The notes: generated by a model not told the origin, from the sequence alone. Shown: positions 1 through 9,016, counted from the first letter of the stretch. The stretch is 64,000 nucleotides of DNA from CAWDVH01 sp963805705 (GCA_963805705.1 CAWDVH010000001.1:1178001-1242000), one strand, 5' to 3'. Translations and numbers: made by a program.

Positions 1-363
1 GAGCACGCCGATCCGGGCCGCGACCTGCGCCTCAGGAATATTGCAGAACGCATCCGGCCGGTCCTTGTAGTCCCAGTCCGGCATGCCGGAATCGTGGTAG
101 CCGAGCAGTTCGAGCTCGGTCACGCCGAGAATCTTGACCGACTCTCGCAGCTCGGCCAGCCGGGTCTCCGCGACGGCCGTCTCGTCATGGCCGGCCGTGC
201 CCGGCTTGACGCCGCCGGGCCCGTCGCCGAATTCCCCGTTCGTGCACGTGACCACGATCGTCTGTACGCCTTCGTCACCATATTTGGCCAGGACGCCGCC
301 GGTGCTCGACGCCTCGTCATCCGGATGTGCGTGTACGGCCATCAAGGTAAGGGTCTTTGCCAT
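1..363 (-). CDS. PIG-L/LmbE-family deacetylase, C-terminal part outside the window
   Basis: Zinc-dependent deacetylase or amidase of the LmbE family, the family of the mycothiol enzymes MshB and Mca. The start is the ATG whose complement lies at 361-363. The first 121 residues are in the window. Residues 13-17 read HPDDE, the family metal motif; in MshB the ligands are His13 and Asp16, with Asp15 as catalytic base, and the spacing here is the same. A later GYHDSGMPDWDY segment resembles Mca-type proteins more than MshB. The C-terminal His ligand cannot be seen because the gene leaves the window. Substrate is not known: Mca-like mycothiol conjugate amidase is one option, a general GlcNAc deacetylase another. 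Confidence 0.9.
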   Translation of the reverse strand, partial: MAKTLTLMAVHAHPDDEASSTGGVLAKYGDEGVQTIVVTCTNGEFGDGPGGVKPGTAGHDETAVAETRLAELRESVKILGVTELELLGYHDSGMPDWDYKDRPDAFCNIPEAQVAARIGVL

Positions 364-424
364 GCCCTTAGCCTGCCCGATGAACGGGCGTGGTCGGGCA
401 GGCGGGCTGGCCGGCGTGTCCGGA

Positions 425-913
425 TCAGGCGCGCGGCCCGCGGACGGCGGTCACTAGGCCCGGCGCCGCGGCCTCGATCATGCGCAGCACCCGCTCATAG
501 TCCGCCGCCCCGCCGCGGACCGGATCAGGCACATCCAGCGCGCCATCGCAGGCCGGGTCGAAACTGCGCAGCAGGACGACCTTCGCCGCGCTGGCCGCGT
601 CCGGCGCGACCTGGCGCAGTAGCTCCTGGTGGCCGGTGTCCAGCGCCACGATCAGGTCGTAGCGGCTGAACATGTCCAGCTCGAATGGGCGGCCCGCATG
701 CCGGCTCCCGTAACCGCGGGCCGCCAGCGCGGCCACCGCCCGCGGATCCGCCGGCCCGCCAGGATCGGCGGCCCGCAGGCCGGAGCTGGCCACCTCGGCC
801 GCGTCCGCCAGGCCCGCGTCGGCCAGGCAGCGCCGCAGGACATGCTCGGCCATCGGCGACCGGCAGGTATTGCCCGAGCAGACGAACATCAGCCGGTAAC
901 GTTCGTTCACCAT
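425..913 (-). CDS. Low-molecular-weight protein tyrosine phosphatase
   Basis: Cytoplasmic phosphatase of the Wzb/PtpA type, 162 residues, the usual family length. The CX5R signature is at residues 12-18 (CSGNTCR) followed by Ser19, forming the phosphate loop. A DVPDP segment near the C-terminus carries the general-acid Asp typical of the family. The start at the ATG complementary to 911-913 puts the P-loop about 12 residues in, as in known members; an internal ATG at the MFVCSGN segment is possible but would crop the first beta strand. Its start codon overlaps the start of the divergent alditol oxidase gene. Substrate protein unknown. Confidence 0.92.
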   Translation of the reverse strand: MVNERYRLMFVCSGNTCRSPMAEHVLRRCLADAGLADAAEVASSGLRAADPGGPADPRAVAALAARGYGSRHAGRPFELDMFSRYDLIVALDTGHQELLRQVAPDAASAAKVVLLRSFDPACDGALDVPDPVRGGAADYERVLRMIEAAAPGLVTAVRGPRA

Positions 914-2204
914 GTCCACAGGTATACCGCCACCGCCAGGCGCGCGGCCGCCGGCCAACTGGGCCGGGAACGTCACCTTCACCGCGCAGCGCTTCCACCG
1001 GCCGGCCAGCGTCGGGGAACTGCAGGCCCTGGTCGCCGGCCGCGAGCGGGTCCGGGCCCTGGGCACCGGTCACTCGTTCAGCCCCATCGCTGACACGCCG
1101 GGGGACCTGGTCTCCGTCACGGGCCTTCCGAAGATCATCGAGGTGGACTCGGGGGCGTCGACGGTGCTGGTCAGCGCGGGCCTCCGGTATGGCGAGCTGG
1201 CCGGGCGACTGCACGAAATGGGCTACGCCCTGCGCAATCTCGCCTCGCTGCCGCACATCGGCATCGCCGGGGCCTGCGCGACCGGCACTCATGGCTCCGG
1301 AGACGGCAACGGCAGCCTCGCGACCGCCGTCCGCGCCCTGGAGATGGTCACCGCGCCGGGCGACGTCGTGGCCATGAGCCGGGATGCCGGTGGTGACCAG
1401 TTCCGCGGCGCCGTCGTGGGGCTCGGGGCGCTGGGGATAGTCACCCGCCTGACGCTGGACATCGGGCCGGCCTTCGATATCCGCCAGTACGTCTACGACG
1501 ACCTGCCGCGCGAGCAGCTCGACGAGCATTTCGAACAGGTCACTGCCAGTGCCTACAGCGTGAGCTTGTTCACCGACTGGCGCGGCTCGCCGGTGCGCCA
1601 GGTGTGGCTGAAGCGCCGGGCCGACCAGGACGGCTCCGCGCTGGCGCGGACGCGCTGGCTGGGGGCCCGGCTGGCCGACGGCCCGCGGCATCCGGTGCCG
1701 GGCATGTCCCCCGACGCCTGCACGCCGCAGCTGGGGGTGCCCGGACCCTGGCACGAGCGGCTACCGCACTTCCGGCTGGATTTCACGCCCAGCAGCGGCG
1801 CTGAGCTCCAGTCGGAGTACCTCATGCCGCGCCGGCATGCGATCGAGGCGCTCGCGGCGCTCGACCGCATCAGGGACCAGGTGGCTCCCGTGCTCCAGAT
1901 ATCGGAGATCCGCACCGTCGCCGCGGACGAGCTGTGGCTGAGCCCGTGCTATCAGCGCGACAGCGTCGCGATCCACTTCACCTGGATCAAGGACACCAGC
2001 GCGGTGCTGCCCGTGCTGGCCGCGATCGAGGATGAGCTGTCCCCCTTCGAGGCCCGGCCGCACTGGGGAAAGCTCTTCCGCACCAGCCCGCAGGTCGTGC
2101 GCGCCCGGTACGAGCGCCTGCCCGACTTCGAGCAGCTGCTGCGCCGCTACGACCCGGCCGGAAAGTTCCGCAACGACTTCATCGACCGGTACTTCCCGCG
2201 CTGA
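912..2204 (+). CDS. xyoA: FAD-linked alditol oxidase (AldO/XyoA-like)
   Basis: Oxidises a terminal hydroxyl of alditols such as xylitol or sorbitol with O2, giving the aldose and H2O2. The protein has 430 residues. An N-terminal PCMH-type FAD domain contains GTGHSF at 51-56; His54 matches the His that carries covalent FAD in Streptomyces coelicolor AldO. The C-terminal ALO-type domain keeps long stretches I recall from AldO, such as the SVSLFTDWR, VPGPWHERLPHF, SSGAELQSEYLMPR and FTW segments. The chosen ATG is the first possible one and overlaps the start of the divergent phosphatase by two bases, so both transcripts must have very short leaders or start within the other gene. Confidence 0.92.
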   Translation: MSTGIPPPPGARPPANWAGNVTFTAQRFHRPASVGELQALVAGRERVRALGTGHSFSPIADTPGDLVSVTGLPKIIEVDSGASTVLVSAGLRYGELAGRLHEMGYALRNLASLPHIGIAGACATGTHGSGDGNGSLATAVRALEMVTAPGDVVAMSRDAGGDQFRGAVVGLGALGIVTRLTLDIGPAFDIRQYVYDDLPREQLDEHFEQVTASAYSVSLFTDWRGSPVRQVWLKRRADQDGSALARTRWLGARLADGPRHPVPGMSPDACTPQLGVPGPWHERLPHFRLDFTPSSGAELQSEYLMPRRHAIEALAALDRIRDQVAPVLQISEIRTVAADELWLSPCYQRDSVAIHFTWIKDTSAVLPVLAAIEDELSPFEARPHWGKLFRTSPQVVRARYERLPDFEQLLRRYDPAGKFRNDFIDRYFPR

Positions 2205-2216
2205 CGTCCTGTCTCA

Positions 2217-3005
2217 TCAGGGCAACAGTGGCGGAGGGGCTCCTTGGCGCAGGAACGTGATCAGCAGAGGGTTGACGACCTCAGGCAGTTCCAGCGGAAG
2301 GATATGGCTGCCGGGCAGGACGGCGAGCCGACCGTCACCCAGTGCGGCGGCAACAGCGCAGCTATGTTGCACGGTCACCTCGTCCCGGTCGCCCTGCATG
2401 ACCAGAGTCGGCGCGGCAACACCCTGCAACTCGGACAGGTCGATCTCGGGTTCGGACTCGATCATCGCCAGCATCTTCTGGTACACGACCGTGAAGTGAC
2501 CCGGCCCATCGGGGGAGAACGGATCGTAGCTGGCGCGCAGGAACTCCATCGCCTCCGGAGTGCGCAGCAGCCGTTCTATGGCGCTATCAGGAATCCGGCC
2601 CCGCGAGTTGTAGTACTGGCCGATCACGACCATCCGCCCCACCAGATCGGGCCGTCGCATCGCCACGAGCATGGCGACGACCGCGCCGTCGCTCCAGCCG
2701 ACCAGGTGCGCTTGCCCGGCGATGACCGCATCGAGATAGCCGATCGTGTCGTCGGCCATCACGGCATAGGTCAGCGGGCCCTCCACATCGGCCGTATGCG
2801 CGTGCCCGCGCCGCTCCGGGATGTAGACCTGGAACCCGGCCGCGGTGAGAGCCGGCGCCTGCGCGGCCCACGATGACGCGCCCGCGAACCCGCCATGCAG
2901 GAGCAGCACAGGGTCACCAGTCGTGCCATGAACTTCATGCCATACCTGACGTCCCTGCACCGTCACGTAACCGCTGGTCGCTGACGGGCCGCCGTTATCT
3001 ACCAT
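2217..3005 (-). CDS. Alpha/beta hydrolase
   Basis: Soluble alpha/beta-hydrolase of 262 residues. An oxyanion-loop HGG segment (LLLHGGFAGAS) is near residue 40. The nucleophile elbow GWSDG carries the active Ser at about residue 100, and a GSHILP segment near the C-terminus supplies the probable catalytic His. Such proteins cover esterases, lactonases and haloperoxidase-like enzymes, and the substrate cannot be inferred. It converges with the alditol oxidase (12 bases between stops) and starts from an ATG complementary to 3003-3005. Confidence 0.85.
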   Translation of the reverse strand: MVDNGGPSATSGYVTVQGRQVWHEVHGTTGDPVLLLHGGFAGASSWAAQAPALTAAGFQVYIPERRGHAHTADVEGPLTYAVMADDTIGYLDAVIAGQAHLVGWSDGAVVAMLVAMRRPDLVGRMVVIGQYYNSRGRIPDSAIERLLRTPEAMEFLRASYDPFSPDGPGHFTVVYQKMLAMIESEPEIDLSELQGVAAPTLVMQGDRDEVTVQHSCAVAAALGDGRLAVLPGSHILPLELPEVVNPLLITFLRQGAPPPLLP

Positions 3006-3050
3006 GATCCACGTTGTACCACCGGCCCGCGGGTCCGCGCCGCGCCGTGG

Positions 3051-3575
3051 CTACATCATGGTCGACGGCGACGGCGACGGCATCGGGGGCGCCATCGGGG
3101 GGGCCATCGTCGGCGCAGGCATCGGCGGAGGCGGCGGCGGAGGCTGATGAGCCCGGAACGATGTCTGGCAGGAGCCTTCCCGGCCGTGCAGCGACGCGTG
3201 GACGTCCACCACCACCCGATGGCCGCCGCCCGCCGAGTAGGAGAACGTGTGCCTCCCCAGGGCGCTGGCCCTGGCGCCCTTCGCATGGACGCCGCTCGCG
3301 TAATGGGCGGTCACGGCGACCCAGGCATGCGGTGCCGTTCTGACCCGCACGCTGGTCAGGGTACCGGCGATGGCATGCCTGCTGGCGTGCACGCCGCACG
3401 CGAGCGGTGCCGGTGGCGCCGTGGTGGCAGCGGCGGCCGGCTTGGGGGCTGCGGTGTGCACGGCCGGGCTGGGGGGCGCCGTCGCGCTGCCGCACGCGGC
3501 CGCCGCCAGGCCCGTACCGGCAATCAGGACGGTCGTGGTGATGCGCTTGGCGTTGGCGGCGATCGTCATTCTCAT
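3051..3575 (-). CDS. Secreted lipoprotein with Pro/Met-rich tail, unknown function
   Basis: Predicted lipoprotein of 174 residues. I chose the ATG complementary to 3573-3575 because AGGAGG lies five bases upstream and because it places a signal peptide at the N-terminus: basic MRMTIAANAKR, a hydrophobic core, then a lipobox LAAAAC with the modified Cys. Longer upstream reading frames would bury the signal. The mature part begins with an Ala/Pro/Thr-rich linker, has a short middle region with two Cys, and ends in a low-complexity tail rich in Pro, Met and Ser. No domain is recognised. One of the two 64-bp direct repeats lies about 130 bases upstream. Confidence 0.7.
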   Translation of the reverse strand: MRMTIAANAKRITTTVLIAGTGLAAAACGSATAPPSPAVHTAAPKPAAAATTAPPAPLACGVHASRHAIAGTLTSVRVRTAPHAWVAVTAHYASGVHAKGARASALGRHTFSYSAGGGHRVVVDVHASLHGREGSCQTSFRAHQPPPPPPPMPAPTMAPPMAPPMPSPSPSTMM

Positions 3576-3685
3576 GAGGTCCTCCTCGCGGCCCCTTCGC
3601 GTAGACGAGACGGCGAGCCCGGATCGCGGTAATTCCGCGGCCCATTCAGTACCACGGACGCCAGGGACGGGCGGGTTCATTAGTT

Positions 3686-3705
3686 CCTGTCCTCTCAACG
3701 ACAGG
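3686..3705. promoter_or_regulatory. Short inverted repeat upstream of the lipoprotein gene
   Basis: CCTGTC at 3686-3691 is the exact reverse complement of GACAGG at 3700-3705, with an 8-base loop. It lies between the lipoprotein start (3575) and direct-repeat copy A. A small hairpin or operator half-site pair is possible; chance is not excluded. Confidence 0.3.
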
Positions 3706-3707
3706 AT

Positions 3708-3771
3708 TCGGCCGGTGAGCTGCGAGTTTCCTCGGGGATGGGCAGCACATGGGTATTCATTGACCTGAACG
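3708..3771. repeat. 64-bp direct repeat, copy A
   Basis: Matches 9045-9108 over 64 bases with two mismatches (C/G in the GTTT-CTCGG segment and A/G in the GCAGC-CATGG segment). Similarity stops at both ends. Both copies are in the same orientation and both lie about 130-140 bases upstream of a minus-strand gene start (3575 and 8904). They bound the block with the zinc-finger, broken large gene and RCC1 gene. Confidence 0.9.
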
Positions 3772-3885
3772 TTTAATAATGGATCTTCGGCCGGTCATCT
3801 GGCCGTGCGGCTGGCCGGCGTGACGATGGCCGGCGGAGACGGCGCGGCGCGGCGCGGCGTGATCATCAAGAAATGGGAGCTCGTA

Positions 3886-4311
3886 ATGAACATCGCGGCG
3901 CCGGAAGGCGCGCGGGAGGTGCTGGGCGCCGAGCGGGCTCGTACGCGGGCGCGGCTCGCGGCGCTGGAGCGCGACTTTGACGGCATCGTCGAGGCCGGGG
4001 CGTCCGCGGCCACCGACGATGAGCATGACCCGGAGGGCGGCACCACGGCCTTCGAGCGGCAGCATATCGCCGCCCTGATCGGCCAGGCCCGCGACCAGCT
4101 GGCCGACATCGCCAGGGCCCTGGAGCGGCTGGATGAAGGGCGCTACGGCCAGTGCGAGCGGTGCGGGCGCGCTATCGCCCCCGAGCGCCTCGCGGCCCGT
4201 CCTGCGGCGTCGACCTGCATCACGTGCGCCGCTGGGCTAGCGCCTGCTGGGCGGCGGCCGCGGCCTGGAAGCAGAAGGCGGTGGCGCCGTAGTTGGCGCC
4301 TGCGTCGATGA
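3886..4311 (+). CDS. DksA/TraR-family C4 zinc-finger protein
   Basis: Small RNA-polymerase-binding-type regulator, 141 residues as read. The start is the ATG at 3886, with GGGAG about six bases upstream. A helical N-terminal part (residues 10-95, many Arg, Ala and Leu) gives the coiled-coil hairpin of the family. A C4 zinc finger follows, Cys-X2-Cys-X17-Cys-X2-Cys (CERC...CITC). Family members normally end a few residues after the last Cys; here about 25 Arg/Pro/Trp-rich residues follow, read from DNA that on the other strand encodes the tail of the broken gene ending at 4220. The native stop has probably been lost or displaced. Confidence 0.85.
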   Translation: MNIAAPEGAREVLGAERARTRARLAALERDFDGIVEAGASAATDDEHDPEGGTTAFERQHIAALIGQARDQLADIARALERLDEGRYGQCERCGRAIAPERLAARPAASTCITCAAGLAPAGRRPRPGSRRRWRRSWRLRR

Positions 4312-4384
4312 CGAGCTTGGCGATGGAGGTCGCCCCCTCGGTCTCGTCCGCGAATTACGATGGGACTCGGCCAGACCCTCGCCG

Positions 4385-4819
4385 TCACCTGATAAGCGAA
4401 GTGGCGTTGGAGCTAGCCCGCGCTTTGAACCTATTTGTCGTGATGGTGGTGATGATGATGCCGGGGATGAAGTTGTTGCGCTCCCCCCAGAGCGTGGCGT
4501 CGCTGAAATCCCAATTCTTGCAGGGGGGCGGTGTTTTCGTGGCGTTCCACGGGGTCGGCCACTGCAGGATGGTCATGATCGCGGGCAAGGTGAAATCCAG
4601 AACATTCAGCGCGTCGCCTGCGGCGGCGACAGTCGATTTGCCTGGGAGGGCCAGGACGTCGATGATCGCGTCGACGCCCGCCCAGATGAACTGGACTACG
4701 CCTGCGGCCAGGTCGAGGCCGAAGCCGTTCTTGTCCGCGGCGCCACGGCCGAGCAAGCCAGGGGCGGAGCTGGTCTGCGAGTCGTCGTCGAAGTCGAACA
4801 TCGGCTCTTCGCCGGCCAC
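4385..4819 (-). pseudogene. C-terminal segment of the broken large gene
   Basis: 144 codons with two hydrophobic helices (LAAGVVQFIWAGVDAIIDVL and LDFTLPAIMTILQ). The protein-like frame upstream (YPATLLHNL) is in another frame, and the downstream tail FADETEGATSIAKLV...AQRRT lies in a third frame ending at 4220. It is part of the same disrupted gene. Confidence 0.45.
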
Positions 4820-5256
4820 AGGTTGTGCAGCAGGGTGGCAGGGTAGGCGACGATCAAGGAGACGACTCGGCTGATGCTGGGCGTGAAATAGTTGATGCCG
4901 GTGACTCGAGGATCTCCCCGATGACGGGCAGCTCGAACTCCGAGGTGAGCAGGTCGCTCAGGTCGGTCAGGAAATCCTTGATCAGGTCCAGGATGGTGTC
5001 GGCGACTAGGTCGAGCAGCACCAGAACGACGTCGGCGACGTTGGTGAAGTCATCGAACAACTGGCTGACGTTCGCCTGCTTGAACTCGTCAGCTGTGATG
5101 AAGGTTATCAGCTCGTCGGACAGCGTGTTGCCGATGTCGCTTTAGTATCACCGCCGCCGAGGAAGTTATTGAGGTCGGTCGGCACGTCCTGGGACAGCGA
5201 GGGGCTCACGTGAAGGCTGTCCAGCTCATCGGCTGGACATGGGACATGATCTTGTG

Positions 5257-5595
5257 CTAAAGCCAGCTAGCTGGCGACTGTCCCATGAACTTGAAGAAAT
5301 ACTTGGCTGCTGTGAACGCTAGGCTCGAGTTGTTGCTGCTGGTGAAGATCGCCAAGGCTGGCGTCGGCGCGACTGACTCGAACAGCATGTTCTCGACGTC
5401 ACCTTTCCAGGTCTGGATCTGCGCTGCGACGTTCGTTTCCTGGTTCTGGAAGAACTTGTCGGTCCGCTGCTCCAGGTTGTCCAGGATCTGGACTCCCGCG
5501 GTAGACAGCGAGTCGAACCAGCTCTGGAGCACCTTGGCGTTGATGTCAGCGTCGCGGATCACGCCGAGCACGAAGTGCTTCAGCCATTCCCACAC
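5257..5595 (-). pseudogene. Helical segment of the broken large gene
   Basis: 112 codons, helix-rich and Asn/Gln/Asp-containing (WEWLKHFVLGVIRDADINAK, LDNLEQRTDKFFQNQET). Base composition is clearly less GC-rich than in neighbouring genes. It continues the helical segment at 5601-5740 in another frame and is followed by a further one at 5150-5250. Confidence 0.45.
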
Positions 5596-5710
5596 GTTCT
5601 TCAGGTCCGCCCGAGGGCCTGGAAGAAGCTACTGATGGCGTGAATCGCGGTCTTGACGTCGGAGACGATGTAGGTCAGGAGGTTGTCGACGCCGTCGCCG
5701 ATGTCCACGA

Positions 5711-7093
5711 TCAGGTTGACGGTCCACTGCGCGGCTCTTTGTCCCAGGAGGACACCATTTTCTTGAACTTTATGACGCCGTGCCGCAGCCCGTGAAAAAC
5801 CGATTCGGCGTCGTTCTTGGCCGAGTCCCACCAGTTGCCAACGCCGAGGGTGCCGGTCAGCGAGCTGAACGCGTTCGGGTCGGTCGAGGACTGGAACGTG
5901 GGGGTGACGCCGGGGGTGAGGTCAAAGGACACGGACTGCACATCGGTGCTGCTGCTCGGCTGGTAGCCCAGCCCAAGATTGGCGACGTGGTTGATGGCCT
6001 GCGCGACCGCGCCGGCGCTGGCGCTGGTCAGCTTCGGCAGCAGCGGGCCGCTGCTGACGTAGGCCTGCGTCGCGGTGTCCCAGGTGGTGTTCTGCGCGTT
6101 CAGCAGCGCCTGCCCGGGCTGCGAGCCGGCGCCGGTGAGCGTGCCCTTGTCGGTCAGCGAGCCCTGCCCGGCCAGGAAGTTCTGCACGTCGATGTTCGGG
6201 GTGATCGCGAGCGGCGCGCCGGAGGGTTGGCCGGTGCTGTCCAGGGCCTGTGCGGTGAGCACCGCGGTGTCCAGCTCCTCGGCGGGGATGCTGAAGGTGA
6301 TCTTCCCGCCGGAATCGGCGGTCAGGGTGACCGGCGCAGCGGGCGTCAGGATGGTGCTGTCGCTGGCCTGCCAGAACCCGACCGGCCGGTCGGTGCTGAG
6401 CTGGATCTGCCCGGCAGCGACCCCGACGCGGTTGGCGTCCAGCATGCTGATCTGGACCCGCCACGAGGTGACCGCCTGCGGGCTGGCGCCAACCTGGTGG
6501 ACCTGGGTCTGTGTCCAGCCCAGGGTGGGGTCCTTGGTCAGCACGCTGAGGGTCTTGACGTCGACGGCGACGGCGAACAGCGTGCTCTCGGCGGGATCAG
6601 TGGGCAGGCTGTAGATCTTCTCGAAAAGCCATCGACCAGGGGGATCGGCGCGGTCCAGGAGAAGAAGCCCGAGCCTGTGCTTGGGATCTCGCTGACCACC
6701 TGGGCCAGGCCGCTGTCCAGGAAGGTGCAGGTGTAGGCGCCGTTCAGCTTCCAGACGGCGACCTGCCCGTCCCCGGCCGGGCTGCCGTAGGTGAAGTCGG
6801 TGAAGTTCAGTGCCCCGGTCTCGTCCTGGAAGCCGACGATGCCGTTCTCGTTCTGCCACAAGATGGCCGGCTGCCCGGTGGTACTGCCGGGGGTAGTGGT
6901 AGGCCCACAGCAGCGCGGCCGCAGCGGTGGGCAGCGCATTGGCGGCCTGGCCGGAGAAGCTGGCGGGGCCGACCTGGTTGAAGGTGCTGATCCACTTGTC
7001 GCTGGTCCGCACCACCGCGAACCCGGTCGGGGGGCCGTTCGGGACCTGGCCGGGGTCGAACAGCACCACCGTTTCCTCGATGGTCAGCTGCAT
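5711..7093 (-). pseudogene. Central segment of the broken large gene
   Basis: Open for 460 codons, but the middle (about 6890-6632) is read in the wrong frame. There it becomes Arg/Pro/His-rich, while another frame over the same bases gives ILWQNENGIVGFQDETGAL and similar sensible sequence. Two opposite indels therefore cancel. Outside that stretch it is beta-rich and Thr/Ala/Gly/Ser-rich, for example the AVAVDVKTLSVL and GKITFSIPAEEL regions. The product as read is unlikely to fold correctly. Confidence 0.5.
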
Positions 7094-7590
7094 ATCCTGG
7101 GTACTGACTGGGTCAGCATCTCGGTGCCCGCGTGGAGGCCGTCGTACAGGAGCAGGCTGAACTGCTCCATCGTCCCGGCCTCGGAGGGGACCCAGCCGTA
7201 ACAGTACGGCCCCTCCTGCGACACGCCCGCGGACAGCGGCCCGATCTGCTCGGGCACCGTGAAAGTCTTGCCCCCCGCCCAGTCGCCGGGTCCGACCCGC
7301 GTCAGCCAGGCGGCCGCCACCGTCGCGCCGGGCGGGGCGGGCAGCGAGCGCGGCCCGGTGACCATCAGCTGGCCGCCGAACCCGCCACCGACAACAGCGG
7401 CATCAGAAACAAAACTAAAGGGCGCGTTCACCACCGTGTACGACCAGCCCGAGGTGGCGGTCGCGTCCGGGTACAGGTGATTCAGCTGTCCCGACGACGG
7501 CGACAGCACCAGCGCTTCCACCGTGACGGTGCCGGTGAACGAATCGATCACGCTGAACGGCATTACCTTGTCCCCGTCGCTGATGGGCAC
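7084..7590 (-). pseudogene. N-terminal intact segment of the broken large gene
   Basis: Longest open segment of the N-terminal part, 168 codons from a GTG. It reads as a beta-rich domain with DSFTGTVTVEALVL, PFSFVSDAAVVGGGF and EQFSLLLYDG stretches. The frame upstream of the GTG stays open and protein-like (HFLTDD), so the GTG is probably not a true start. Its stop overlaps the ATG of the next segment by ten bases, the point of one of the frameshifts. Confidence 0.5.
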
Positions 7591-7803
7591 GTCGTCGGTG
7601 AGGAAGTGAGTCCTCGGACAGGTCGCAGGAGGCCTCGAACGGTGTACGGGGTCGGCTGCGACGCCTTGCCCGAGGGAGGAATGGGGGTGTTCATCACAAG
7701 AATCCGTTCTGGTTAGCGCGGGTCGCTGACCGGCGGTGGCAAGTGGTCGGAGCAGCAGGTCTCAGCGGCTGGTTCGTCTCAGCGATTCGTTGCCGCAAGG
7801 GGT

Positions 7804-8904
7804 TCAGTGGTGCTGGGCGGTGCGGGTCAGGCAGTGGTAGCGGCCGGTGTGGATGCCGGTCACTATCGCCTCAGCCGGGGTGGGCACGGGCTGCGGGTGC
7901 GTCTGGTCGGCGGTGCTGCCGTTGCCGTTCTGCCCGAACCGGCCGTGGCCCCAGGCGTACACCTGGCCCTCGTTGGTGCGGGCCAGCACCGAATCGCCGC
8001 CCGCGATGACTGCGTGACGCGAGCCGCGCAGTTCCGGGATCCGCACCGACACCGGGTCCCGGCGGCTGGTGGTGTCGCGGGTGCCGAGCTGGCCGTGGGA
8101 GTTGGCGCCCCAGGTCAGCACCACGCCGGTGTCGGTGAGCGCGACGGTGTGGTTGTCACCGGCGCTGATCGACTCGACGCGTCCCCAGGACCGCTCCAGC
8201 GGCAGCGAACCGGGTAGCGGCCGGCCGCCCGCATCCACGCCGAAGGTGAGCAGCTCACCGTCACTGGTGAGCACGACCAGGTGCCGCTGCCCGGCATCGA
8301 CCATCGCTGCCTTGGTTCCCGGCGGCAGTGCCAGCGGCTCGGGACTGGCCAGACTGGCCGCGACGGCGCCGGCCGGACCGGGGGCAGCCCGTCCCCAGAT
8401 GAGCGCGGCGCCCGAGGCGGTCAGGACCGCCGAGCAGGCGTTACCGGCCGCCACCTGCGCCGCATCCGGCACCGGCACGAGCACCGGGGCCGCCCGATCG
8501 ACCGTCGTGCCGTCGCCGAGCTGGCCGTGGTGATTGCGGCCCCACGCATAGACGCCGCCCTGGCGCGTCAGCGCGAGCACATGATCCTGGCCCACCGCGA
8601 TCGACGCCACCGGATCCGAACCGGCCAGCCCGACCAGGCTCGGGGCGAACCGGGTGGTAGCGGTCGCGCCGTCGCCGAGTTGCCCGTAGCGGTTGCCGCC
8701 CCACGCCCACACCTGCCCGGCGGCGGTCAGCGCGACCGTGAAATCAGTACCGCCCTGCACATCGACCGTCCCCTCCGGCAGGCGCACCGGCACCGGCCGC
8801 AACGCCCGCGCCACACTGCCGATCCCCAGGCCCCCGGCATTGTTGTATCCCCACGCGTACCCGGCCGCCGACGCCCGGCCAGCTGGCTGCTGATCTTCCG
8901 TCAC
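7804..8904 (-). CDS. RCC1-repeat beta-propeller protein
   Basis: Predicted seven-bladed propeller of the RCC1/BLIP-II kind, 366 residues. Seven repeats end in the signature AWGxNxxGQLG or a decayed form of it: YAWGYNNAGGLG, WAWGGNRYGQLG, YAWGRNHHGQLG, LIWGRAAPG, LTFGVDAGG, LTWGANSHGQLG and YAWGHGRFGQNG. The GTG complementary to 8902-8904 is chosen because GGAGGAGCAGGAG lies just upstream and because the residues before it are not propeller-like. No signal peptide is visible from this start. Bacterial members bind proteins such as beta-lactamases or act at the surface; no partner is evident. It precedes the broken large gene on the same strand with about 110 bases between them, so the two may have been an operon. 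Confidence 0.85.
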   Translation of the reverse strand: MTEDQQPAGRASAAGYAWGYNNAGGLGIGSVARALRPVPVRLPEGTVDVQGGTDFTVALTAAGQVWAWGGNRYGQLGDGATATTRFAPSLVGLAGSDPVASIAVGQDHVLALTRQGGVYAWGRNHHGQLGDGTTVDRAAPVLVPVPDAAQVAAGNACSAVLTASGAALIWGRAAPGPAGAVAASLASPEPLALPPGTKAAMVDAGQRHLVVLTSDGELLTFGVDAGGRPLPGSLPLERSWGRVESISAGDNHTVALTDTGVVLTWGANSHGQLGTRDTTSRRDPVSVRIPELRGSRHAVIAGGDSVLARTNEGQVYAWGHGRFGQNGNGSTADQTHPQPVPTPAEAIVTGIHTGRYHCLTRTAQHH

Positions 8905-8985
8905 GACTCCTGCTCCTCCATGATCGGGGCCCGATGCGGCGGCGCGGGACACAGCGTGGCCGACAGCGACTGGACAATCACTACA

Positions 8986-9016
8986 ATTAGTCGCAGCACT
9001 TTTGAGCAATTGTCAA
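8986..9016 (-). promoter_or_regulatory. Candidate promoter of the RCC1 gene
   Basis: On the minus strand TTGACA (complement of 9011-9016) is followed after 18-19 bases by GACTAA/ACTAAT (8987-8992). It lies about 85 bases upstream of the GTG at 8904. A palindrome abuts the -35 element. The -10 match is only moderate. Confidence 0.4.

Larger units (their letters stand above)
4220..7694 (-). pseudogene. Large protein of unknown function, broken by about a dozen frameshifts
   Basis: Read from right to left, this is one long coding region. It starts at the ATG complementary to 7692-7694 (MNTPIPPSGKAS...) and ends at the stop complementary to 4220-4222. Protein-like sequence keeps jumping frame: near 7633, 7605, 7100, 6890, 6632, 5740, 5605, 5260, 5155, 4905, 4815 and 4350-4385. 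Several jumps sit in short homopolymers, for example five C near 6890 and four T near 6630. If repaired, the product would be about 1,150 residues. The N-terminal two thirds look like beta-rich domains (LTIEETVVLFDPGQ, NENGIVGFQDE, GFWQASDSTIL). The last third is made of amphipathic and hydrophobic helices (LLTYIVSDVK, DFLTDLSDLLT, WAGVDAIIDVL). Few in-frame stops have built up, so breakage is recent or partly a sequencing artefact. I do not recognise the family. Confidence 0.7.

Noticed and set aside
5780..6736. 318-codon plus-strand frame in the broken region
   Set aside because: Gly/Arg/Val-rich antisense frame; the minus strand gives clearly more natural protein sequence.
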